Source: Nephromyces sp. MM_2019 (taxonomy: Eukaryota > Apicomplexa > Aconoidasida > Nephromycida). Taken from it: a stretch of 35,527 bases of DNA. The stretch spans positions 1 to 35,527 of the forward strand of contig JADHZB010001557.1 of assembly GCA_015657535.1 (NCBI GenBank), written 5' to 3'. The notes under the pieces were generated by a model that was not told the origin of the DNA, ran no database searches, and was given only the letters and a program-made list of their open reading frames with translations. Each line of letters starts with the position of its first letter. The first letter of the stretch is position 1. Shown here piece by piece: positions 22,702 through 32,951 of this stretch. Made by a program: the position numbers and the translations under genes.

Positions 22702-25700
22702 ATCAAATTAGTGATACATCATATTCATTTTCAATAGTGCAATCAAAAAATCTGAGAATTTCGTGTCTTGAAATCACTTTTGTCTAAAATATCTCGACCT
22801 CTAATACGAAAAACCCATATTGTCAAAAAATAATTTTTACGTATTTTCACGATAGATTTCGTATTTTAAAGCATGCGCCATTTATTTTTACAAACAATTA
22901 ACGCAACGAGACTTTAAAATTTTTTTGAAACATAATGGTGACATTCAAAAATAGTGTGCACGCATTAGATTTGCTAATTTTGTCTACCATGCAATAAGGC
23001 AAATTTATTTTATAGCAGAAAAGTGCATGAAATATTGTCTTAAAATACTCTAGTATACCGCGGTGGAAATAGCCACTTGAGCAGAAGCTTTGGGATAGGA
23101 AAATTAATATTTTGTTTTAGGTGCTTGATCTTAAAATTGCTTTACATGCCTAGCCTTCTAATTTATACTTTTCATTTTCTCGCAAAGACCTCTATATTTC
23201 AGAAGGTAATTTTTTTATAAAATTTGACCTTTTATAAAAAAATTTCAGCTTAGCTTATTTTGGCTTAATTTTTTCAAATAAAAATTTTGCAGTAAGAAAA
23301 TTGCAAAAAGGCTAATTTTTTGGAGCAAATGCTGTGATTTGATTACTTTATGTTTTATCAAACAATACTAGATGCAGGCATAGAAAATGAGGCTTTTCTT
23401 GTGGGAAAGCAATTTCATAACATTTTTTTCAGCTGAATAAAATATTTGGATGCTATTTTTTTGTAATTTGCTGTTTTGGTAAGAAATATTTTTCAGATGA
23501 AAATTGCTTACTTAAATCGTAGCAAGTTGCGTGCTACTGTAAAAGAAATTTAAGCAAAATTTTTTTTATTCGCCTATGCAAATTTAAGAAAAGCATCTTT
23601 AAAAAAGATACATACTTTGGTTTTACAAGCATATAAAAATAAATACTAATAAGTTATAACATTTGAAGCCTTTTCGTAACGTGTTGAAAGACCATTGGCT
23701 TGAAAAACTGCTCAGGCATAAATTTCAAGCCTTCTTAATAGAAAAAAAACTGTCGCTAAAAGCAGCGTAGAATTTTTCTCAATGAGAAAAAATGAGCCTA
23801 GTATAGATGATGACAGCCTAATAAACTCAATTATTTATTCCTATTTGTAATAGCACACCTGTATAGTTTGCTCACCACAAAAATAATTACAAAGGCAAGA
23901 TGGTAAATTTTTTGAAAGCTTCATAGAGCTTTAAAAAAAATGCAAAAATTTTATAAGCTTTGATTCAAAAAACTTTTATGTCCAAACCTACAAGTTAGTT
24001 CTTGAAAAACTCAGAAAAGAGCTGCTTTAGATAGAATATTAAAAACGAGTTTTTGCTTTATCTTGTAGTAAGAGGCTATTGATTCTGAATTTGTTTGAGA
24101 AACTTTTATAACTGGCTGCTAAGTGTCATGTTGAGTGCAAAATCCTTCAAGTACTGTTTAATCATTTTCTATAAACAAAATTTCAACTTTATCTATAATG
24201 CATTTATCTTTTATAGCTGCCCTATTTTTTCCTCAAGTTTTGAAGGGCAAAAATATTTTTAGTCTGATGGGCCTGTAGCTTGAGCTTTTGGATTATTGTA
24301 TTCATTTTGTTTTAAACCTGCCTAATTTATCTATAAGTAACACTCTAATTACACTTTTTGAAAATCATTAAAAGAGTTTAGTCAGTTACTTTTTGGTCAA
24401 CAGATAAAAGCTCAAAATACTCTCCTCTTCTGGTCTTAGGAAAAAATTTTTTAGATGAATATTTTTTACTCTTGAATTCATGAAAATATTTTTATAATTA
24501 TGTGGAGCAAATTTATAATTTGCTGCCTTATTCTTTCATTTAATTATTAGTGCAATCAAAGAAGTCAGCTCTAAAGTGTTAAGTTCAAAATACCAAAAAA
24601 GAGGCCATTAATATGCTTCTTTGTACACACATTTAGGCGCACTTTAATAAAGGTTAACGTTTTACCATGCTAAGATTTTGGATTTTTCGCTTTATTAAGT
24701 CATTTAAAAATTTGACCATAATACCAAAGTGTCAAAATAAATCAAAATTTTGGTTTAGGGAGATTTTTAAAGATAAGTTACGGAGTTTAAACATCTGATC
24801 AATATTATGTGTTTTGGCTCAGATTTTTGCAAAGACCTGGAAGTCCAGCGATCAATAATGGTGTGTTGAATGCATAGCATTTTAAAAGTTTTCATACTGA
24901 ACTAGATAAAAACCGTCCTTACTTTTTCTTATCCTGGAGGCTTTTGCTTGAATTTTTATGTGATTTCTTACACCTATATTTAGAATCTAGCATGGTTAGT
25001 TTGATAGAATATATGGAAAAATTTGTTGAAATGCTTTATTCAAAGTAAAACAGCGAGCGCAGCTTTTGAAACCTTGTCTTTAAAATTTTTCGTTTGAGGA
25101 AATTGTGCATTTTAGCTAAATTTTACATTGAAAACCTTTCTTCATTATGTGATAACGCCTTCTTTATGGATAAAACAAGGATGAAGCAGCTGATTCAAAA
25201 ATTTTTCAATATATAATAATCATTCCAAAGTAAAAAAAATATGCAAAATTTAATTCTTAAAGTTTTTTGAAGCTAAATTAAAAAGGCCTTAGCTGACTTT
25301 AGTCTTAAGTTTGCTTTTTGAATAGCTAAAAGTGATTTTTTACCCCTCGCGTTATGTAAAAATGGCTAAGGTAGTAGGAGTATTCAAATGAGCTAGGATA
25401 AGATGCATCGCCACGAATAATGACATGATATTTTATAGGACGACAAATTTAAATTTTTTTGAAGTTGTCTAAAAAATGTATGCAAAAAATTTCCACCGAA
25501 GCGTTGTTTGTCCTACGCATGTAATTCTATCTTGCATGGACTATAATTATAATAGAAATTTTATAGCGCAAATTAAAAAATTAACAAAGCTTTTTCTGAG
25601 GTATTTTACCGTCAAAAACCGAAAAAAATAAATTTCTTTTGGCGTTTAGTGAATAAAAAATATAATTTGTAATGCGCTGATAGTAAATTATAGTAATTTC

Positions 25701-26375
25701 CTCGAAATATCCCGCACTTGCAAAATTGTTTAGAACACTAAGTGGTGCAAGTCTGAGGAAACCATTAACGAGGAAAATTACCTTAAATGTGACTCAGGTA
25801 AACTTTAGTGAATAACTAACAATATCAGTGAAGATTCAAGTGGTGTGAACCTAGCACAACCTCATTGCGATATTTAAAGTCATTTTTTTCATAAAAAATT
25901 TTTTTCTGTATTGAGGAAAAATATTAAGATTGTTAAACTCTTGCCTATTTTTTGTAAAAAGCACGATTTGTGATTGCAATAAGGTTCACACGATTAAATC
26001 TAATCAACAGCTAACTTCGAATTTTTTTGATATTGCAGCAATTTTTCGAAGCTTGCTCTGAAGCATAATATAACGAGCTCCATATAAGAATTTTTTTTTT
26101 ATATTGCAAATATTTTGAAGCTGATGAAGATTTTGCATATTTTTGCCGGTCATAAATTAGCGTAATTAGTTTTGTAAAAATTTGTTTTTGCAAAAAAACC
26201 TGATTATTTAGATTCCTTGCCTTTAATGATTAGCTAGAGAGATGATACTTGAGTTAAAGCTCTGGCTTACCATTAGTATGCCTTAAATACACTAGTCCAA
26301 TAATATATCCCATCAGATTTTCCTCTTTTCAAAATATTTATGTTTTATTATACTTTTCTCCACTTGTCTAAAAAG
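22702..26375. other. Very AT-rich region with scattered exon-like fragments
   Basis: The plus strand is strongly T-rich with many polypyrimidine-AG acceptor-like sites. Exon-like fragments include 23121-23205 (after attttgttttag, before AGAAG|GTAATT), 23669-23770 (FRNVLKDHWLEKLLRHKFQ), 25476-25631 (51 codons from an ATG) and 25694-25797 (between an acceptor-like tatag and CTCAG|GTAAAC). They cannot be assembled with confidence, and open stretches of this length are expected by chance here. At least one intron-rich plus-strand gene may pass through. Confidence 0.35.
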
Positions 26376-27163
26376 AAAACACAAATACAGTAATCACGTG
26401 TGTTGCGCCCGAAAAAAATTATGAAAAAGAAAAAACTACTGAAGGCAAAAACAAAAACGTCAAGCCACTTGTAAAGAATCTCGTAAAAGAAGATGAACGT
26501 GACCATAGCACAGTAATACCAGAAGCTCCAACTTTGCTTCAAAATCATTCTAATCTACAGAACGAAGCCATAAATTTTAACGAAAAAGGTTTGAATGTGC
26601 ACGAATTCTAGGGTTGCTTGAATAATAGCAAGTTAAAAAATTAAATGCATACTTTTGACACTACGTTGAGATCATGCGTTTGAAAGAAAAAACTTTTAGT
26701 ATAACTTTTTGGATTATATATATTCAAAAGTTATAGTCAGTTTTTCTTGCATTTTTTTGTTAATTGCTGCTCATTTTAATAGAAATACTTTTATTAGCTG
26801 TAGCATTTTATAATCGCAAATTTGAGGATCTTGTGCTTCATTGTAGCCTTTTTTCTAATTTTATGGTGATTTCCCTTGCTGGTTTAGTTGTCTCTACTGT
26901 TATATCTGTAATTTCTAGCAGCTACGGCCCCAGGTATTTTTTATCAAGTTTTGATATTAAATTTGTTTTTTATAAATAGCATTATGATCTATGTAAATTT
27001 ACTAGTAAATTCGACTATTTTTACGGTATTTTGCTTTCTGTTTATGTCCTGGTAATTCACTTGGGGTTATTAATTATTTCTTAGTTATTAAAGGCCTTCA
27101 AGCCTCACTCCGTATCATAGAAAAAATATATGGCCGATTGCAAAGAACGCCTCATTCCGTTGA
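26376..27163 (+). CDS. Possible C-terminal exons of a multi-pass membrane protein
   Basis: Four exons fit in phase: 26376-26588, 26783-26933, 26980-27051 and 27094-27163 (TGA 27161-27163). The first is A-rich, hydrophilic and Lys/Glu/Asn-rich, open for 70 codons, with no ATG, so it would be an internal exon. The second adds the hydrophobic FMVISLAGLVVSTVISVISS. The third adds a second hydrophobic span, NLLVNSTIFTVFCFLFMS. Donors include AAAAAG|GTTTGA, CCCAG|GTATTT and CCTG|GTAATT. Most acceptors follow T-rich tracts. One implied intron is only 46 nt. No family is recognised and the 5' exons are not located. The hydrophobic spans also reflect T-rich codons, so membrane topology is inference. 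Confidence 0.33.
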
Positions 27164-28026
27164 ATCAGGTACAGCTTGTCGTGTGCGCTTAGAATTTTTT
27201 AACTACCGGTTCATAACTTTGGGAAATGTGATTATTCCGTAATTCTCGGTGAAGTATAAGCCTGTAGACTTAACGCAAAATTTCCGGGTTTCAACTACAA
27301 TAGAACATTAGATACTTTACTGCTTTGAATGTTGAGCCATCGTATATCTCCAACTAAGAAAGTCTGAAATTATTGGGTAGCATTGATTCCTGCCCCCCTG
27401 GCAAGAAATATTTTCAAATTTAACGAGAACGTTTTTGAATAACTTCTCTCTGGATTAACTACTGTGCGATCTGAATCAGAAAAATAAAAATCCTCAAAAT
27501 GGAAATTTCTGCTTGCAAACCGTCTGCAATTGTTATTAGCTCACCCACATTGGCACTTTACATGCTTTTGGAAGGCTGCAGGCATATTAAGCTAAGACCC
27601 TAGTTAATTTTTGATAATCTCACGCGGAGAGCAAAATGAACCAAAAATTACCTATTTTATAATTGCTTGATAATGTAGATTTAATAAATTGGCTAGAAAA
27701 AATCTGCTGTCAGGATGGCTCATTCAAGTGAAGCAAAAATTTTAAGCTCTAAGGGTTGCTATCAAGTAATAGAGCCATATTTTTATGGTGATGAGGTGTA
27801 AGTGTTTGTTTCGTAGTGCAAAAGTCTATTTTATAGGTTCATTTAGGGTCGCATATTAACCTTTTCTCCGTATCATAGAATAATCATTTGGTTCGAGGGA
27901 AACACCTAAATTTTTTTTTATTTTAGCGATCCTCCACTTTTTCGGAGTGTGTCATATTAATCCACTTTAGAATATCTAGTTGAAACCGACTGAAGATGCA
28001 CGATAATTCGGTGGCTACATCGAAAA
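27164..28026. other. Spacer with possible short exons
   Basis: An 83-base stretch at 27715-27797 starts ATGGCTCATTC after a gctgtcag acceptor-like site and runs into a perfect GTAAGT donor. It could be a small exon (MAHSSEAKILSSKGCYQVIE onward), but its partner is unknown. An excellent acceptor (poly-T then ttttag) sits at about 27925. Nothing else is supported. Confidence 0.35.
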
Positions 28027-29007
28027 ATGATCTACGCTAAGTATATGTATGGATTACTTGCTCTAACAATCTTGATGAAGTTATATTCTTTAGGGCCGCC
28101 AGTTAAGGGTGAAGGGAACATTTCTAAGGAAACAAAAAAAAAAGAAAATGATGAATCCATTGAGGCAATTGCAACCTCGTCTTCGTTTCCCCACGACCTC
28201 CAGTGCAGTGAAGCAAATAATATCAGCGAAGAATTACCTCTGCTTAACGAAATAATGAGTGGTCTTTCTGCAATCCTCCATGAAAAATCGCAAAATCAAC
28301 GTGCCCCCTGTGATAGCGCTACTAACGCCAGCGATAAAGCTACAATTAACGCAATTTCGGATACAGAAAACAAAATTTCAATGTATTTAAACCAAATTGA
28401 TTTTATTCTACAACTTTTAAATCGCAAAGTTCAAAAAATTACCACAAATGAAGGCTTTAATGAATGGTTTTCTAGGAAGAAATCTTTTTCAAATAATTGC
28501 AAGCCCATCTATAGACACCAGGCCGTATGCTATTATTCTTTTGTAAAGTACCAATCTTCCGTACGCCTTAGACTGGAAAGAAAGTCTACAAGACTTAGAA
28601 AAGAAAAAAGAGGTTTTTCTCGCAATGATCAGATGGAGGAGCATGTCACAAAATTCCCTCAAAATTACGCCACCTTACGTGATGAAGATTACGAGAACAT
28701 GACGCATCGCTTAATTCACATTTCAGATGTTACTGTGCCTGTATTGAGAAATCGGCAATATAGTAACAAGAATTCATCACTTCTACGCAAATTTCATAAA
28801 AAAGTCTCTAGAAAAAGGCAGTATAAACTTGGTGTACGGCGAGGCAAGCAAAGAAAAACTGACTATTGCTACCTTGCTGCAAGAGCTGATGTGAATACCA
28901 TGCCGCTCAAAAAAATTTCAGGGGAATCGATCGTAAAAGGTAAAAAAAAAGATGCGAGTCAGACTTTGTTTTATACAATTTTTAACAAAAAGTTAGGGCC
29001 GAAATGA
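28027..29007 (+). CDS. Predicted secreted, lysine/arginine-rich protein (own gene, or first exon of a larger one)
   Basis: 326 codons from ATG 28027 to TGA. The start is the first Met after an in-frame TGA at 27991. Residues about 6-23 (YMYGLLALTILMKLYSLG) form a hydrophobic core typical of a signal peptide, so the product probably enters the secretory pathway. The body has five cysteines (about 60, 95, 158, 168, 281). Two very basic clusters (about 180-197, LRLERKSTRLRKEKRG; and about 254-278) resemble nuclear localisation or nucleic-acid-binding patches. No domain is recognised. A donor-like AAAAG|GTAAAA at 28939/28940 would remove the last 22 codons and join in phase to exons at 29136 and beyond. 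The frame is long and less T-rich than its flanks, so coding is likely; whether the natural end is the TGA or the splice is unresolved. Confidence 0.6.
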   Translation: MIYAKYMYGLLALTILMKLYSLGPPVKGEGNISKETKKKENDESIEAIATSSSFPHDLQCSEANNISEELPLLNEIMSGLSAILHEKSQNQRAPCDSATNASDKATINAISDTENKISMYLNQIDFILQLLNRKVQKITTNEGFNEWFSRKKSFSNNCKPIYRHQAVCYYSFVKYQSSVRLRLERKSTRLRKEKRGFSRNDQMEEHVTKFPQNYATLRDEDYENMTHRLIHISDVTVPVLRNRQYSNKNSSLLRKFHKKVSRKRQYKLGVRRGKQRKTDYCYLAARADVNTMPLKKISGESIVKGKKKDASQTLFYTIFNKKLGPK

Positions 29008-29135
29008 TATATTGAAAAATATAGAATAAATAAAAAGATTCTCAGTCAATCTATGATAAAAAAGAGCTAGATAGTCGTATGGAATCTTTGAACTTGCCTT
29101 CTACTGTATCTGTTTATAATCTATTTTTTTAAAAG

Positions 29136-29352
29136 CCTCAAGTTGGATTTTATCCAAGGTGACTGATCACAACCATTTGAAGGACACTAAAACTCTCCAA
29201 AGGTAAAGCAGGTGAATTTTCCTTAAGTGCAAAAAAAATTTGTGCATATCACGTAGTAACTACGTTGCAATTGGTTGTAAAAATTAAACTCTTACAGGAA
29301 AATCAAACATTCTTCAAATGGCATGGATTCTAAAGGACATGTAAAATGCGAG
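29136..29352 (+). other. Two short candidate exons linking the neighbouring coding regions
   Basis: 29136-29202 follows ttttttaaaag and ends AAAG|GTAAAG; it reads SSWILSKVTDHNHLKDTKTL. 29298-29352 follows aactcttacag and ends GAG|GTGAGA; it reads KIKHSSNGMDSKGHVKCE. Reading phases match the donor at 28939 on one side and the acceptor at 30351 on the other. The implied introns are 196, 95 and 999 nt. Both exons are very short, so chance is possible, but the four-junction phase agreement supports them. Confidence 0.4.
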
Positions 29353-30351
29353 GTGAGAACTCAGTAGGTATAACCAGCCTTTTTCGAACTATAGTATACA
29401 AGTATTCTTGTGAACTTAAGGTCTGTCATGGAGCTTTACAAGATGGAGTATTATAGCTTGCAATTCATTGCGATAAAATGCAAAAAATCTAAGCAAAGAA
29501 GGAATCTACTTAGCCAATAAATCCATGATCAGAGTAAGAAACTTTTTCTACCTTTAGGAAGTGAATTTTCCTATAAAGAATATTGCTTCATCATACATAA
29601 CTGAGAGTTTTGTGAGTTAGAGTCAAAATTATCATGTGTAAAAATTCTAGAGGGCTAAAAAATATGATTCAGTATGCCTTTCTGCTTAATATCACAGCTG
29701 CCCTTAAAGTATATAGAGGTTGCCCAAATTTGAAATTGAAAAAAATATTTCAAACATCAACAGAAGATTTTTTTGAGGCACCATGCATACACAAAGTATT
29801 GCATTATAATTGTGTTACAGAAATTTTGGGGCAAAAGGATCCATTTGTCTAGAATAAGCACTTTTTTCTTAGAAGAATTGAACATAAAAGTAGAGCTCGT
29901 AATTTTATGCTTCATAAAAGCTGAGGAAGCAGTGCAAGATTGAGGAGCATGAAATTAAGAGGAAAAACTTCTTGCTCGCAAAATTCGATGTAGCGGAAAA
30001 TTATTTCAATCAGATTAAGCACTCTCTATACTTTAAAATTGCTACGGCAGTTCCCTCACTGCCATATGTTTGGGCAAGTTTATTTCTTCTGTCAGTTTCC
30101 TCATGAGCCCTTTTCTTGGTTTATAGTGGGATAAATATAATTTCTGGTAATACATCCTTCTAAATATTGCATCAGCCAATGTAGAGATGTGCTAAAGGCA
30201 CTCGAGGAATAGCAATCTAAAACTGCAAACATTTCCTCATAATTTTTAAAGGAGTTTTGGTGTAATTTTCATTCAATAAATAAACTTTCTAGCTTTTAAG
30301 GGCTGCAAACCAAAGCCTACAATGACAGCGAATTAATCATTCTCATCGCAG

Positions 30352-32951
30352 CAGACATCGAACAACAGCTTTGAATCACCCACGAGGAGTCGGACTCATG
30401 TTTTAGCTCCTGTACGGCAGTTTGAGAGAGCTATAAAACCTTTAAGCAAGGCCTTGAATACCGGGGATGATCGCACCAGTTCACCGCTAGCTGTCCGAAA
30501 GTGCGTAGAAGTCAGTAAAATGCCTTCTGAGCTTCCACTAAATTTGAAAAAGACCCAAACGACCCATATGCAGCAGATGGAAAACTTGCACGTAGTTCAT
30601 GACTACGCAGGTAAGATATATGGTAACACATGAAATACATCTTGAAAGGTGAGGGCTGTATAAGATGGATGTGAGGTGCAGGAACACATAAACCACTGCG
30701 CACTCTGAAGCATATTTTGATGAAAATTAAACCCCAAAATGGAAGTACGTGCAGAATATGTAGGATAAAGATGATGATGCTGAAAAAAGTATGCAGAAGA
30801 GGCGTTAAACCTGTGAGGCTGTTTAGACGAAATGGCAAGAGGTAATTAGTGGAAGACCCTGGCAACTAATGCAATCGCATGTAAGAGCTAAATAGGAAGA
30901 GGCATGAGCTGATACAACATCAATATTACCTATACCATTCTGAAAGGCAAAGGAAGCAGAGACTTAAATATGACTAGTCATTGCATAGTCATAAATTTTT
31001 TCTATTTTTGCTGCCATTTAATTTCTCTCCAGCATACAAACTAGAAAAGTAAAAAAAACAGAGCATAAGTGCTAAACATATTTTTGGAGTATTGCAGCAC
31101 CCGTATAAACGCACTTTATTCAGAGATAGTGCCTTGAGTGCAACTCTGGCTTAGGCATTTGGTAGATTCTCCATATGGAGTTTATAAAAATCTTTTGTAA
31201 CTTTCAAGGGTATATACTGGGTCTTAGCATGACTCAGGCTCAGGCGATGCGAACGCCATTACTGATAGGAAACAATTGCTTGTAGATATAAAAAGCTGAT
31301 ATTTGCATAGAGTGCAGTGGCCCTGTTTGGCAGGCAGATTTGTCGATGAACAAGAGATAGTTAAAAGCTTTCCTAAAGGCTAGGAAGAGTTAAAAAATTG
31401 AGATACAAATAAAGAAAAAACAAATAGTTCATTATTGTATAAACTTGTTTGTACTCCCAATTAATACTTCCTTAATATTTTATTCTACAAACAGAATCTG
31501 TTGAAATGGAAAATCCCACACTCCTACAAGAACTTAGGCACTCACTATCGCTAAATCAATCACCCGAAATCCAAGGCATTGACCCTGAAACGCCATTTGA
31601 CTTTCTATCCATAAATGGGGAAAGTACATCTAGCCCCTCTGAAACTAAATTTATGGAATTGCGCGAACATAACTTAGTAGCACCTGCTTTTTCTGATGAG
31701 CAAATCGATAAGTGCAGGGATATCAATTACAGCCTCCTTCATACAAGCGGCCCTAAAGCAAGCAAAATCGCACCAACATTAAAAACAGAGGTCTTCAGCG
31801 CCGAAGAAACACAAAACAGTAAGTTAGATAGCTTGCTGAATTGGCACAAAGGTGAGAGGCTTGCAGATCACACACAAGTGTCATGGGTAGGACCAGACGA
31901 GGTGGATTCATCAATTGCGTTTGGGAATAACTACTTTAAGCAGAGCGCTGAAGATGATGAAGTTAGCATCTCTAATGATACGAGCATTGGCAGCGCACGA
32001 AGCAATGCATCAGTTACGAGAACAAAGCCTAATAGGAATAGCTGGAGTCGCGATGAACAGATGTTTGAAAAACGGAAGCAGGAAGATGTGCATTCACAGG
32101 ATAGGGATAATTCCCAGGAGTACGGAGATTGCAGAGAAGCAGCAGAATTTCATGAAATCCCAAAGGAGGCTGCGGGAGAAACAGGAACTGCATGGTACCA
32201 AGAGGGCGAATTGCATCCGGAAGAATTGTTTTTTAGTTATTTTGAAAAGAGCGATAAGGATTCACTATATGAAATATCTAGTGAAAGTTCCGCGGTTTTA
32301 TTTCCATGTGATTTGAGTGGTGGCCTTAACGATTCATGCTTTTTAGCTGAAGATAACGAGAATCCTTCTTATGCAGATAATAATACAAAATCTGTTAGTC
32401 CTAGAATAATCAGCCAGTCAACCTTGCGGACTTCGGAAGAGTATGCAACCTTCAATCTACCACAACTCGACAGTACTAACAGCAAGTCCGAAATAATTTA
32501 TCCCGGAGATATCCCCGGGAAAGCCTTAATTACTGATGTGGCAATGGACTACAATAAACTTGAATCACAAGATGACTTTTGCTGTATAGCACAGGAATCA
32601 AAAATAGAAGAAGAAACGAGCTTATGGCATGAGCATACCAGCTATGACCACGAATTGGAAAAAAAGGAACCCGGTAACAGTAGAACTAGGCTTTCAGCAG
32701 AAATAGCCGGTATGGCATTACATGTGCTTCCCAGAAATCATAAGGTAAAGCCAGAACCTGAAGTTATTAACCTTAAAGATTTCAAGCATCAAGAAGAAAC
32801 TGACTTCTCAAAAGAATGCGGCACCTATAGCGATGACAACCTACGCTTCATAAAGCTAGAAGATCGCGTCCAGTCAATTAGCAGCTCTCAGTCCGTGGAA
32901 ATAGATGGAATCCATGCTATGCACATCGCAAAAAATGAGTATACAGTTTAG
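30352..32951 (+). CDS. Long acidic hydrophilic protein, two exons, function unknown
   Basis: Exon 31495-32951 is open for 485 codons to TAG; its first Met is at 31506. It lies after a ttctacaaacag acceptor. An upstream exon at 30352-30610 has no ATG near its start but is open for 86 codons; it follows cattctcatcgcag and ends at the near-perfect donor GCAG|GTAAGA. One base carries over and two are supplied, so the frame is preserved across an 884-bp intron. If joined through 29136-29352 to 28027-28939, the whole would encode 916 residues beginning with a signal peptide. The long exon is rich in Glu, Asp and Ser, with no membrane span or recognisable domain. It contains psi-K-x-E sites (LKTE, VKPE, IKLE) and VINL beside VKPE, which look like SUMO-conjugation and SUMO-interaction motifs. 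If exon 30352 is not used, translation would start at 31506 (481 residues). Confidence 0.62.

Noticed and set aside
27108..27880. Exact 15-base match (ctccgtatcatagaa) at 27108 and 27866
   Set aside because: One 15-mer repeat is expected about by chance in an AT-rich window of this size; flanks do not match.
27886..27905. ggttcgaggga resembling a tRNA T-loop
   Set aside because: No acceptor stem, D-arm or anticodon arm can be drawn upstream.
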